A DNA stretch of 64,000 bases from JAJVID01 sp050247435 (GTDB lineage Bacteria; Acidobacteriota; Blastocatellia; RBC074). The DNA is taken from the NCBI GenBank assembly GCA_050247435.1, contig JBFWUF010000020.1:59526-123525 (forward strand). The letters are read 5' to 3'. The notes beneath the pieces were generated by a model that had not been told where the DNA came from, did no database searches, and saw nothing but the letters and a program-made list of their open reading frames with translations. Position numbers and translations under genes: made by a program. Below, in pieces: positions 10,417 through 18,829 of the stretch (positions are counted from its first letter, which is position 1; every line of letters starts with the position of its first letter).

Positions 10417-11739
10417 TTAACGCAGCCCGTGAATCTTCAGCCGGAATTCGCCATTGGTGATTGAGGGGCCTTCGGGGGCGCGGCGGGCGAAGTTGATCGT
10501 TTCGGCGCAGATCATCGGCACGCCGCCTTGGGCTGTCTGCAATCCGTAATGCTGGTTGGTGAATATAGCTTTGAGCCGAGGGTTGTGTGGCGCGGCGAGG
10601 CCGTAACGCAGCGAGATGATCGGCAGCTCGGGCAGTTGCGATGGATTGATGAATTCGATGCTGTCGTCGTAAATGTTGACCCGCGCCTGGCGGTCACGCG
10701 CGCTCCAGTCGCGGTGGGCGAGCGAATTGGTCAGGGCTTCGATGATCGCGCCGCGATGGTAATTGGCGCGGGTTTGCAGGAATGCGTCAGGTTCAACTTC
10801 GTCGCTCTGCTGCTCGCGGGTTTTGCGCGACGGGCGCGTGTCCCACAGGTCAACGTAGCGATTGATGAAGCTGATTGCGCCATCGAAGATGCGGAAGAGG
10901 TTACCTTGTAAACTTGATTGCTCAATGACCGGCGAGTTGTGGTCATTGCCGCTGTGCCTGGTGATCTGCAGATCAGCGCGAGGCATAAGACCCGTTACGC
11001 GGTCGTTCAGACCAAACAGCAGCAGACCGCCTACCGTCAGCAACAACTCATCTTCGATCTTCACAGCCAATCCCATGTCGCGCAGCGCGGAATCGGTCGG
11101 GAAGCCTTTGGTTGATTCGCCCCAGTAGCCGGGGTTGACGCCGCGCACGTAGCTCCAGAAAAGCGATTCATCAATGTCGGTTTCGAGGTCGGCGTGGAAG
11201 ACCGGAGCCTGCTCGAAACGCGTCAGGCGCATTTCGCGCATCAGCAGCGAAAGCTCTTCGCGGGTTGTTTCGCGCTTGGTCGCGCCTTCGCGGATGTAGA
11301 ACCGGTCGTCGAGTGTGCGGTGCGGGCGGTCGTCTGTGTCTACTTGCAGGACGACCACGCGGCGCCCGCTGTCGAAGGCGACTTTGTTGATGTAGGGGAA
11401 GACGGGTGGTTGAATTTGATTGGCGCAGATGTTGCGCAGATCGGTCTCAATCGCTTCGGGATCGTCCACGCCTTCAATTCGCAGTTGATCATTGACTCCG
11501 AAAATCATTGCGCCGCCTCCGGTATTGGCCAGCGCGATGATTTCGGCCGTTAGCTTTTCGACGTTGCTGAAGCGGACTTTCAGTTCGAGGTAGGTGTCTT
11601 CGCCCCCACGCACCATACGCACCAGTTCTCCGCGTGAGGTTGCTGGGGCGGGGAGGTCGACCTGGTAGGCGTGGTAAGACCGCTCTGAGCCGGACGCCTG
11701 GCGCGGACGCCTATAAACATTGTTGCGTTTGCGTGCCAT
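10417..11739 (-). CDS. AlbA_2 (Schlafen-like) domain ATP-binding protein, putative regulator
   Basis: A 440-residue protein of the family often annotated as putative transcriptional regulator. Residues 45-160 form the AlbA_2 domain (TYLELKVRF, ALANTGGGAMIFGVND, FYIREGATKRETTREEL). Residues 325-430 resemble the HATPase-like C-terminal domain of the same family (RGAIIEALTNSLAHRDWS, IEFINPSQLP). The N-terminal 40 residues are basic and may be disordered. The biochemical role of these proteins is not settled: DNA or RNA binding is suggested for AlbA_2. It stands alone between tRNA-Gly and tatA. The ATG at 11739 has no clear ribosome-binding site. Confidence 0.8.
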   Translation of the reverse strand: MARKRNNVYRRPRQASGSERSYHAYQVDLPAPATSRGELVRMVRGGEDTYLELKVRFSNVEKLTAEIIALANTGGGAMIFGVNDQLRIEGVDDPEAIETDLRNICANQIQPPVFPYINKVAFDSGRRVVVLQVDTDDRPHRTLDDRFYIREGATKRETTREELSLLMREMRLTRFEQAPVFHADLETDIDESLFWSYVRGVNPGYWGESTKGFPTDSALRDMGLAVKIEDELLLTVGGLLLFGLNDRVTGLMPRADLQITRHSGNDHNSPVIEQSSLQGNLFRIFDGAISFINRYVDLWDTRPSRKTREQQSDEVEPDAFLQTRANYHRGAIIEALTNSLAHRDWSARDRQARVNIYDDSIEFINPSQLPELPIISLRYGLAAPHNPRLKAIFTNQHYGLQTAQGGVPMICAETINFARRAPEGPSITNGEFRLKIHGLR

Positions 11740-11898
11740 TGCTTTGGCGGCAAGTTTGCGCGCAGGGGACGATGAATAAAATCGCCGCTTAATAGCTGTG
11801 TGAGTGAGCGGAAATTATTGCGGCAAAAGCTAGATCAATCTCCCCTCACCCGGTTATTTGTGAAACGGCCGTAGCCTGGAGCGTAGCGTGAGCGGGCG

Positions 11899-12096
11899 TT
11901 AAGCGGATTTGGCTTTATCCTTCTTATCGTCCTCGGCGTCGGCTTCGGCCATCCCGACTTTGAAATTGCGGATGCTTTCGCCCATGCCTTTGGCAAGCTG
12001 GGGCAGACGGTTCGCGCCAAAGAGTATGAGGACAATAACCAGGATGATGATCAATTCCCAGCCGCCCGGCGCCCAAAATAAAAGCAGGTTGTTCAT
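11899..12096 (-). CDS. tatA: Sec-independent protein translocase TatA/TatE
   Basis: A 65-residue TatA-type protein. It has one N-terminal membrane helix (WELIIILVIVLILFG), the conserved FGANRLPQLAKGMGESIRNFK amphipathic segment and an acidic/basic C-terminal tail. TatA oligomers form the transport pore for folded twin-arginine substrates. AAGGAG lies six bases before the ATG. tatBC are not adjacent. TatA, TatE and TatB cannot be strictly separated from sequence alone, but FG near residue 26 and the short tail favour TatA/E. Confidence 0.93.
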   Translation of the reverse strand: MNNLLLFWAPGGWELIIILVIVLILFGANRLPQLAKGMGESIRNFKVGMAEADAEDDKKDKAKSA

Positions 12097-12414
12097 GGAA
12101 ATCTCCTTGTGCCCGAATTAGGTTTTGGATTCGAGTGGCATTGTAGCTTCGCGCTCGCGGAGGTGTCAATCAGGCGTTTCCTTGATGTCTCCTAAGTTCG
12201 ATGCTATATTGCGCTACGGTTTATGGTCGGCATTAATCACTAATATTTATCGGCAATTTAACGCGCAAGCGGCTGCTTGCGCTGAACTTTCTTGGGGGCG
12301 TTTGTGTCGTTGATGGCCACGCTCCGAAATTCGGATCATCGCCGCTTGCAGGGCTGATCCAGCTTGGTTGATGATCTATCAAGTATCCTATCAAGTATCA
12401 AGGAGGATAAAATC
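12097..12414. other. Intergenic region between divergent tatA and the YtxH-like gene
   Basis: About 320 bases that must hold the promoters of both divergent units. A direct repeat TATCAAGTATC occurs twice just before the AGGAGG of the YtxH-like gene (12377-12401), which could be an operator. No gene is seen. Confidence 0.4.
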
Positions 12415-12846
12415 ATGGCAGAAAATCAAGGCGGCAGCGGGGATAAACTGGTTTACTTTTTGATCGGCGCCGGCATTGGCGCGATCACCGCATTACTCTT
12501 CGCCCCGAAGGCGGGCAGCGAACTTCGTTCAGACATTGCCGACGCGACAAAGAAAGGATTGGATTACGCTCGCGACACCGGGCGCGAGGTCAGCGAACGC
12601 GCGAGCGATTATTACCACACGGGCGTCGAGCGCGCTTCGGAGTATTATCAAACCGGCGTTGAACGCGCGTCTGATCTGAGCCATCGTGGCAAAGAGGCAG
12701 TCAGCGACCTGACCGACCGTGGCAAAGATTTGATCAATCGTCAAAAAGCTCAATTCGCGGCGGCCATCGAAGCTGGCAAGCAGGGTTACCGCGAAGCCAA
12801 GCAGTCTGATCAAGGCAAGATCAGCGCGGCGGTCGAAGAGAGTTAA
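12415..12846 (+). CDS. YtxH-domain protein with LEA-like 11-residue repeats
   Basis: A 143-residue protein. The N terminus (DKLVYFLIGAGIGAITALLFAPKAGSELR) is the YtxH glycine-zipper membrane segment. From about residue 56 the sequence falls into tandem 11-residue units (ASDYYHTGVER, ASEYYQTGVER, ASDLSHRGKEA, VSDLTDRGKDL), an amphipathic pattern like that of group 3 LEA or apolipoprotein-type helices. YtxH proteins are general-stress proteins in other bacteria. AGGAGG precedes the ATG at 12415; an upstream in-frame ATG at 12364 is ignored. The next gene is a membrane coiled-coil protein, so the pair may act at the membrane under stress. Confidence 0.85.
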   Translation: MAENQGGSGDKLVYFLIGAGIGAITALLFAPKAGSELRSDIADATKKGLDYARDTGREVSERASDYYHTGVERASEYYQTGVERASDLSHRGKEAVSDLTDRGKDLINRQKAQFAAAIEAGKQGYREAKQSDQGKISAAVEES

Positions 12847-12852
12847 TAGATC

Positions 12853-12926
12853 GGTGGCTGGTGGTGGGTGGTGGGTCATTTTGAAGTTTCCTAAACCAAC
12901 CACCAGCCCCCAATCAACAACCACCG
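12853..12926. repeat. Intergenic palindrome, GGTGG-type arms
   Basis: Left arm is GGTGGCTGGTGGTGGGTGG-like; right arm 12899-12926 is its degenerate reverse complement (CCACCAG...CCACC). It fills the gap between the YtxH-like gene (stop 12846) and the ribosome-binding site of the next gene. Confidence 0.75.
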
Positions 12927-12942
12927 TTTAAGGGAGTGAGCA

Positions 12943-13497
12943 GTGGATAGCACTTTGACTTACATCATCGCCATCGGCGTGGCTGTGTTGCTGGTTGTCC
13001 AGGCGGGAGTCTTTGTCGGACTATACATCCTGGCCAAACGAGTGGTCGCGGTTATCGAGCGAACCGGCCAACTCCAGACCCGCGCCGAATATCTGCTTAA
13101 CAATACCGAGCCGGTGTTGAAGATGGCCCAGGGAGTGATGGCTGAACTGAAAGAGGCTGGGAGCTATTTTGCGCAGGGAGCGCAGCACCTGTCATCTATC
13201 GCCGAAATGGCCAAGGATGAAGTCGCTGATGTCAAACATTTGCTCGGTGACACGACGGCCATCGCCCGCCGCGAAGTCGAACGCGCGCGCGAAAAGGTGG
13301 ACAAAGTGCAGAACACGCTCGCGGTCGCGACTGATCAATTCGCTCGCACCACGGCTATGGTGCAACATAGCGTGCTCGAACCCGCGCGCGAGTTTTCGTA
13401 CCTGATGTTCGGTTTGCGGCGCGGGATGGAAGTTTTGTTCGCCGGCAGCCGCCTGCCGGTCAATCGGGCATATCAAGACGAGGAATTGTTTATTTGA
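12943..13497 (+). CDS. Membrane-anchored coiled-coil protein (DUF948-like)
   Basis: A 184-residue protein beginning with GTG, with GGGAG upstream. One membrane helix at about 7-32 (IIAIGVAVLLVVQAGVFVG) is followed by a long, mostly helical region with regularly spaced leucine, valine and alanine up to about 145. This is the arrangement of DUF948-type general stress proteins, which often sit beside YtxH genes. Function unknown. A strong terminator follows at 13537-13586. Confidence 0.7.
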   Translation: MDSTLTYIIAIGVAVLLVVQAGVFVGLYILAKRVVAVIERTGQLQTRAEYLLNNTEPVLKMAQGVMAELKEAGSYFAQGAQHLSSIAEMAKDEVADVKHLLGDTTAIARREVERAREKVDKVQNTLAVATDQFARTTAMVQHSVLEPAREFSYLMFGLRRGMEVLFAGSRLPVNRAYQDEELFI

Positions 13498-13536
13498 CGC
13501 TCCATTCGGAGCGGGCGGAAAAACTTACCGTCAAAT

Positions 13537-13586
13537 AAAAGCACTCGCGCTCCGGCAAATAATAGCCGAGGCGCGAGTGCTTTTTT
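13537..13586 (+). terminator. Rho-independent terminator
   Basis: Hairpin with arms AAAAGCACTCGCGC..CCGGC and GCCG..GCGCGAGTGCTTTT followed by a T run. It ends the YtxH/coiled-coil transcript and separates it from ileS. Confidence 0.88.
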
Positions 13587-13674
13587 ATCGCTAGTCTTTA
13601 CTGTATCATCGGGCTTTATTTCTACAGCCCCGGAGACTACACACCACACCACTGAGGCTGAATGAAAGTGAATT

Positions 13675-16449
13675 ATGGAAACAGAAGCGAAACTCGATCT
13701 TAAAACCACAGTCAACCTTCCCGACACGCCCTTTCCGCTCAAAGGCAATCTCGCCCAGAACGAACCCGCGCGTTTGAAGAAATGGGAAGAGATCAATGTT
13801 TACGAGCGTTTGCGCGAAGTGCGGGCGGGTAATCCTCTTTACGTTTTGCACGACGGCCCGCCTTACGCCAACGGGCGTATCCACCTGGGCCACGTGCTCA
13901 ACAAGGTTCTTAAAGACTTCTGCATCAAGTCGCGTTCGATGATGGGGCATTGGACGCCATACATTCCGGGGTGGGACTGTCACGGTCTGCCGATCGAGAT
14001 TCAGGTTGATAAAGAGTTGGGCGCGAAGAAGGGCCAAATGAGCAAGCTTGACATCCGCCGAGCCGCGCGCAAACACGCCGAGAAGTTCGTCGCTTTGCAG
14101 CGCGAGGATTTCATCCGCCTGGGCATCTTTGGAGAGTGGGACGATCCTTATTTAACGATGGCTCCGAAATATCAGGCGACTATCGTCCGCGTCTTCGGCA
14201 AGTTCGTCGAAGAAAGCTCGATCTACAAAGGTCTGCGCCCGGTGCATTGGTGCATCAATTGCCAGACGGCGCTCGCCGAGGCCGAGGTCGAATATGGAGA
14301 TCACACCAGCCCGTCGGTTTACGTGAAGTTTCCGTTTCCTGACGCGGCAAAGGTTGATCCCGCGCTCGCCGGACGAAATGTGAGCATCGTCATCTGGACG
14401 ACCACGCCGTGGACGCTGCCCGCCAATTTGGGCATCGCGTTCAATCCGGCGTTTGAATACAGCGCGGTTGCGGTCGGCGATGATGTCTTCATCGTCGCCA
14501 GCGGATTGTTGAAGCAGGTGGCGGAGAAACTCGGCTGGGGAGAACCAGAGGTTGTCGCGACGATCAGCGGCGAAAAATTCGACCGGCTGAAGGCGCGTCA
14601 TGCGTTCATCAATCGCGACAGCTTGTTGATGCTTGGTGATCACGTCACGCTCGACGCGGGCACGGGCGCTGTGCATACGGCTCCCGGACACGGTTACGAC
14701 GACTACGTGATCGGCAAACAGTACGGCCTCGAAATCTACAATCCGGTAGACAATCGTGGAATCTTCATGAAAGACGTGGAGCGTTTCGCCGGCGAGCAGG
14801 TTTTTAAAGCCAACCCGAAGATCGTCGAGTTCATGCGCGAAACCGGTGTGTTGTTGCACGGTGAAAAGTATCAGCATCAATACCCGCATTGCTGGCGCTG
14901 CCACAACCCTGTGATCTTCCGCGCCACGCCGCAATGGTTCATCTCGATGACGGGAACTGGTTTGAACGAGCGCGCGATCGCCGCGTGCGACCAGGTTCAA
15001 TGGGTGCCGGAGTGGGGCAATGAGCGAATGAAGAATATGTTCAAGGATCGCCCCGACTGGTGCATCTCGCGCCAGCGCGCGTGGGGTGTGCCGATCACCG
15101 TGTTCTATTGCGAAGATTGCGGCGAGTCGCTGGTTGATCCGAAGGTGATCAATCACGTCGCGGATATTTTCGAGAAAGAATCTGCCGACGCCTGGTACGA
15201 GCGCGAAGCTTCCGAACTGGTTCCGCCCGGAACGAAGTGCGGTTGCGGATCGAGCAAGCTGAGCAAGGAGATGGACATCCTGGACGTGTGGATTGATTCC
15301 GGGTCGAGTTCGCTTGCCGTGCTCGAACAGCGCGGGCTGCCTTATCCGGCGGATGTTTATCTGGAGGGCGGCGATCAGTTCCGAGGCTGGTTCAATTCAT
15401 CGTTGGTCGTCGGGCTTGAAGCCAAAGGCGAGCCGCCGTACCGCGCGGTGATCACCAACGGCTGGGCTGTTGATGGAAACGGCGAGAAGATGTCGAAGTC
15501 GAAAGGCAACACCGTCGAGCCTGAAAAGGTGATCAAGGTGATGGGCGCCGAGATTATGCGGCTCTGGTGTTGCGCGCTCGATTATCACGAAGACATGCGC
15601 GTTTCGGATGAAATCCTGAAGCGCATCGCCGACGCTTACCGCAAACTGCGCAACACGGCTCGTTACTGCCTGGGCAACCTCGCGGAGTTCGATCCGAAGC
15701 GTGACCGCGTGGCGTTCGATCAAATGGTGGAGATTGACCGCTGGGCGTTGGCCAAATTGAACGAGGTCACGAAGAAGGTTCTGGACGCTTATCATCGGTA
15801 CGATTTTACCGAGGTCTATCAGACGCTCTTCCAGTTTGCGACTATCGAACTGTCGGCGCTCTACTTCGACATCCTGAAAGATCGTCTCTACACCTACGCG
15901 CCACGTTCGCTCGCGCGGCGTTCGGCGCAGACGGCGTTGTACGAGATCGTCCACCGGTTGTCGCGGCTGTTGTCGCCGGTGCTCGTGTTCACCGCCGACG
16001 AAATCTGGGAGAACATCCCGGGAGCGAAGGGTGAAGCTGAGTCGGTGCATCTGGCTGAGTTTCCGGCATACGAAGAAGCATGGCGCAACGGCGATCTGCT
16101 TGGACGTTACGAGCGGTTGTTCGAGCTTCGCGGCGCGGTGATGAAGGCGCTGGAGGAAGCGCGCAACGCCAAGCTGATCGGCGCGGGGCTGGAAGCCAAA
16201 ATCACGATCACTGCCGACGCCGAGACAAAATCGTTCCTTGAATCTTTCGGCCCAGACCTGAGGTTCATCTTCATCGTTTCAAAGATTGAGTTGCGCGAAG
16301 GCGCGGGGTTGAGCGTGAAGGTGGATGCGGCGGATGGCGAGAAGTGCGAACGGTGCTGGCATTACACGACCGATGTCAGCGCGGACGCGCGCTATCCGGG
16401 CGCGTGCAAACGCTGCGCGGCCAATCTGGGCGAGATGTTGGCGCGATAG
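13675..16449 (+). CDS. ileS: Isoleucyl-tRNA synthetase
   Basis: IleRS (924 residues) charges tRNA-Ile and edits Val-tRNA. Class I signatures are the HIGH-like HLGH at 70-73 in PPYANGRIHLGHVLN and KMSKS at 605-609. The editing (CP1) domain includes IWTTTPWTLPANLG near 240. The C-terminal zinc ribbon is complete (CERC at 891-894 and CKRC at 911-914), typical of the bacterial-type enzyme. No T-box leader is visible before the gene. Two small genes, lspA and lgt follow on the same strand, so lspA is linked to ileS as in many bacteria. Confidence 0.98.
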   Translation: METEAKLDLKTTVNLPDTPFPLKGNLAQNEPARLKKWEEINVYERLREVRAGNPLYVLHDGPPYANGRIHLGHVLNKVLKDFCIKSRSMMGHWTPYIPGWDCHGLPIEIQVDKELGAKKGQMSKLDIRRAARKHAEKFVALQREDFIRLGIFGEWDDPYLTMAPKYQATIVRVFGKFVEESSIYKGLRPVHWCINCQTALAEAEVEYGDHTSPSVYVKFPFPDAAKVDPALAGRNVSIVIWTTTPWTLPANLGIAFNPAFEYSAVAVGDDVFIVASGLLKQVAEKLGWGEPEVVATISGEKFDRLKARHAFINRDSLLMLGDHVTLDAGTGAVHTAPGHGYDDYVIGKQYGLEIYNPVDNRGIFMKDVERFAGEQVFKANPKIVEFMRETGVLLHGEKYQHQYPHCWRCHNPVIFRATPQWFISMTGTGLNERAIAACDQVQWVPEWGNERMKNMFKDRPDWCISRQRAWGVPITVFYCEDCGESLVDPKVINHVADIFEKESADAWYEREASELVPPGTKCGCGSSKLSKEMDILDVWIDSGSSSLAVLEQRGLPYPADVYLEGGDQFRGWFNSSLVVGLEAKGEPPYRAVITNGWAVDGNGEKMSKSKGNTVEPEKVIKVMGAEIMRLWCCALDYHEDMRVSDEILKRIADAYRKLRNTARYCLGNLAEFDPKRDRVAFDQMVEIDRWALAKLNEVTKKVLDAYHRYDFTEVYQTLFQFATIELSALYFDILKDRLYTYAPRSLARRSAQTALYEIVHRLSRLLSPVLVFTADEIWENIPGAKGEAESVHLAEFPAYEEAWRNGDLLGRYERLFELRGAVMKALEEARNAKLIGAGLEAKITITADAETKSFLESFGPDLRFIFIVSKIELREGAGLSVKVDAADGEKCERCWHYTTDVSADARYPGACKRCAANLGEMLAR

Positions 16450-16503
16450 GTGAAGGCAGGTAAACTATCCGCAATCGAAGGTTAAAAGCGGAAAGGAGAA
16501 CTT

Positions 16504-16758
16504 ATGCCAGAAGACGAGACCAATGGGCTGAATGCGGATACAAATGGTTCCGCGCCATTTGAAGATTTCGTTCGCCAACAACTGGAAATGATCATTGCGA
16601 CGCTTGAAAGAATGGAAAGGGACAATGTTGACCGCTTCGTTCAACTCAGTCGTCAGGTACGCGAACTGGATCAGAAGGTTGACATCTTTATCAAAGAACA
16701 GATTTACATCAAGGATGACATCCGCGAGTTGCGCGCGTTACGGCTCCAGAAAAATTGA
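16504..16758 (+). CDS. Small coiled-coil protein of unknown function
   Basis: An 84-residue acidic protein with AAAGGAG five bases before the ATG. The first 18 residues are polar and probably disordered. Residues 20-82 form a predicted continuous helix (FVRQQLEMIIATLERMERDN, then LSRQVRELDQKVDIFIKEQ) with heptad spacing. No signal peptide. Similar small proteins are common as uncharacterised genes; I cannot name a family. It lies 54 bases after ileS. Confidence 0.7.
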   Translation: MPEDETNGLNADTNGSAPFEDFVRQQLEMIIATLERMERDNVDRFVQLSRQVRELDQKVDIFIKEQIYIKDDIRELRALRLQKN

Positions 16759-16786
16759 AGCGTTTCTCTGTCCAACATTAATTTCG

Positions 16787-17140
16787 ATGACAAATCGAAT
16801 TAACTATGACAATCGCTGCTTCGTTTCCGTGAGCAATTCGGATAATGGCGAAGTCAGTTCCGCGACCGTCTTTCACTATCACCAGGAACGCGACGTGGTC
16901 TGGGCTACTTATCGAGGCGGCGCGATTGTCTTTGGCTCGCTGGTCGCAAAGGTTGATGAGAACGATTGCCTCGATATGCGCTATCAGCATTTGAATTCCG
17001 CTGGCGAGTTTATGACCGGGAAGTGCCGGTCAACTCCTGAGATTTTGCCAGATGGCTGTTTGCGTTTGCGCGAAGTTTGGCAATGGACATCCGGCGATTT
17101 CTCGCGGGGGGAATCCATAATCGAAGAGGTTCGAAATTGA
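16787..17140 (+). CDS. Conserved small protein of the family databases often label n-acetylglutamate synthase
   Basis: A 117-residue beta-rich protein. Features I recognise are INYDNRCFVSVSNSDNGEVS, FHYHQERDVVWATYRGGAIV and EVWQWTSGD. This family is widespread and usually carries the label n-acetylglutamate synthase, which is almost certainly a propagated error: there is no GNAT or kinase fold and it is far too short. The repeated WATYRGG / RYQHLN / WQW strands suggest a small antiparallel barrel. I start at the ATG at 16787, which begins the conserved part; the longer frame from 16595 overlaps the preceding gene. Its TGA overlaps the TTG start of lspA. Confidence 0.75.
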   Translation: MTNRINYDNRCFVSVSNSDNGEVSSATVFHYHQERDVVWATYRGGAIVFGSLVAKVDENDCLDMRYQHLNSAGEFMTGKCRSTPEILPDGCLRLREVWQWTSGDFSRGESIIEEVRN

Positions 17141-17712
17141 ATTTGCTGCAAATAATGCGAACCAAATTGCCTTATCTGCTGGGAGCCGTCATCGTGCTTG
17201 CGGCAGATCAATTGACCAAGGCGTGGGCGACGGCGTCGCTCAAACCCGTGGTCTTTATCGAGGTCATTCCCGGATTTTTCCGGCTGAGTTACGCGACCAA
17301 TCGCGGCGTGGCGTTTAGCCTGTTCGCCGACAGCGAGTTCGACATTCGATGGATACTGTCCGCAGTTTCGTTCGTCGCCGCTTTGTTCGTGATTGGTTAT
17401 TTCAGACACGCGCCGTCCGGCAAGCCGTGGTTGAACGTTTCGTTGTCGCTGCTGCTGGCGGGCATCGTTGGCAATATGATTGACCGCGTCCGGCTGGGCG
17501 AGGTCGTGGATTTCATTGATTTGCACTGGCGCGATCTTTACAGTTGGCCGACGTTTAACATCGCCGACTCGGCGATCTGCGTCGGCGCGGTCTTATTGGC
17601 GATGGAGATGTTGCGCGAGGAGAAAGCGGCGAGGCTCGCCTCCTCCGCTTCGACTCCCGCGCCGCCGCCGTCTGTGCCGGAGGAGACCGGCGTCGGCTCC
17701 TCCGAGAGTTAG
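17137..17712 (+). CDS. lspA: Lipoprotein signal peptidase (signal peptidase II)
   Basis: LspA removes the signal peptide of prolipoproteins after lipidation by Lgt; it is an inner-membrane aspartyl protease. Conserved elements are AADQLTKAW in helix 1, the TNRGVAFS box, and the two catalytic aspartates in NMIDRVRLGEVVDFI and FNIADSAI. Four membrane helices are evident. I prefer a TTG start at 17137 because GAGG lies seven bases upstream and it overlaps the previous stop (TTGA); the ATG at 17155 is the alternative and would shorten the protein by six residues. The last about 30 residues are Pro/Ser/Glu-rich and not part of the family. lgt follows, giving a lipoprotein maturation pair. Confidence 0.95.
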   Translation: MNLLQIMRTKLPYLLGAVIVLAADQLTKAWATASLKPVVFIEVIPGFFRLSYATNRGVAFSLFADSEFDIRWILSAVSFVAALFVIGYFRHAPSGKPWLNVSLSLLLAGIVGNMIDRVRLGEVVDFIDLHWRDLYSWPTFNIADSAICVGAVLLAMEMLREEKAARLASSASTPAPPPSVPEETGVGSSES

Positions 17713-17726
17713 CTCATTGCCCCGTT

Positions 17727-18611
17727 ATGTTTCCCGAACTATTCAAAATTCCATACACCAATTTCAGTTTTAACACCTACGGCTTTCTGCTCGCGCTGGC
17801 GTTTGTCGCCGGCCTGCTCGTGATGGCGCGGCTTGCGGCGCGCGACGGGTTGGACAAACAGAAGGTTTATGACCTGGGGCTGTGGGTGTTGGCTGCGTCG
17901 CTTGTCGGATCGAAGGCGCTGATGGTCATCACCGACTGGGATGCTTATTACCGCGACAACCCGCGCCAGATTTTCACGCTCGATTTTTTCCGTTCGGGCG
18001 GAGTCTATTTCGGCGGCTTCATCGCGGCAGTCATCGCCTCGGTGATTGTCATGCGCGTTTACAAACTACCGTGGTGGCGCACGGCTGACGCGTTCGCTCC
18101 TGGCGTCATCATCGGCCAGGCGATTGGCCGATTGGGTTGTTTCAGCGCCGGGTGCTGCTGGGGCAAACCGACCTCGTCCTGGCTCGGCGTCCATTTCACC
18201 GACAAAGGCCACGAGATCACGGGAGTGCCGACAATTGTCAGCCATCTCAACGATCCGATTCAGCAAAACGTCTGGGCTGAGCGTCTGGCCGATCTTGGCG
18301 GATTGCTCGCGCCGATCCATTTGCATCCGACGCAGCTTTATGAAGCCGGGGCGACTCTGCTTATCTTCGTCGTGTTGTTGCTGATGCATCGCCGCCGCCG
18401 CTTTGAGGGACAGGTGATTCTGGCTTATGCGATGCTCTATTCGGTGGCGCGCTTCATCATTGAATACTGGCGCGACGACCCGCGCGGCGAAATCTTCGAT
18501 CTTTCGACCTCACAATTCATCGCGGTTGTTATGTTCATCGCCGCGCTCGTGGCCTTTATTTATCGGCTCCGCAAGCCGAGCGCGGAGTTGCGGACGCAAA
18601 CCGCCAGCTAG
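17727..18611 (+). CDS. lgt: Prolipoprotein diacylglyceryl transferase
   Basis: Lgt (294 residues) transfers diacylglycerol from phosphatidylglycerol to the lipobox cysteine of prolipoproteins, before LspA acts. Signatures are FLLALAFVAGL, the periplasmic GRLGCFSAGCCWGKPTS segment with the essential arginine, and HPTQLYEA. About seven hydrophobic segments are present. It starts 14 bases after lspA, so the two are surely cotranscribed. Confidence 0.97.
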   Translation: MFPELFKIPYTNFSFNTYGFLLALAFVAGLLVMARLAARDGLDKQKVYDLGLWVLAASLVGSKALMVITDWDAYYRDNPRQIFTLDFFRSGGVYFGGFIAAVIASVIVMRVYKLPWWRTADAFAPGVIIGQAIGRLGCFSAGCCWGKPTSSWLGVHFTDKGHEITGVPTIVSHLNDPIQQNVWAERLADLGGLLAPIHLHPTQLYEAGATLLIFVVLLLMHRRRRFEGQVILAYAMLYSVARFIIEYWRDDPRGEIFDLSTSQFIAVVMFIAALVAFIYRLRKPSAELRTQTAS

Positions 18612-18626
18612 CTTTAGACATGAAGA

Positions 18627-18797
18627 AGGAGAACACGGAAAAGACGGAAATAACGGAACAGACGGAAAGTTTTCAGACAGGATTTACAAGATTGATCAGG
18701 ATTGGCCGCAACGGATTGATGTTCCACTCCTTCCTCTTCATCCTGAAAAATCCTGTTCATCCTGTCTGAGTTTTTCTGTCTGTTCCGTGTTCTCTCC
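18627..18797. repeat. Nested intergenic palindrome, ACGGAA-type outer arms and CAGGAT-type inner arms
   Basis: Outer arms: GGAGAACACGGAA with GACGGAA units at the left and TCTGTTCCGTGTTCTC at the right. Inner arms: CAGACAGGATTTACAAGAT and its degenerate complement near ATCCTGTTCATCCTGTCTG. It occupies most of the gap between lgt and the glycosyltransferase. The outer unit matches the elements at 24033 and 26929. Confidence 0.8.
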
Positions 18798-18829
18798 GGG
18801 CTTCAAACATCGAGCCAATCCGCAATCGT

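Noticed and set aside
10417..11739. AlbA_2/Schlafen-like protein considered as part of a defence system
   Set aside because: It stands alone, with no nuclease, toxin or other defence gene next to it, and AlbA_2 proteins are common singletons.
13498..13674. T-box leader before ileS
   Set aside because: The region contains a simple terminator belonging to the preceding gene; no T-box consensus (TGGNACCGCG-like) is present.
14152..15156. A minus-strand open frame of 334 codons inside ileS
   Set aside because: Antisense to conserved IleRS sequence; composition typical of shadow frames.
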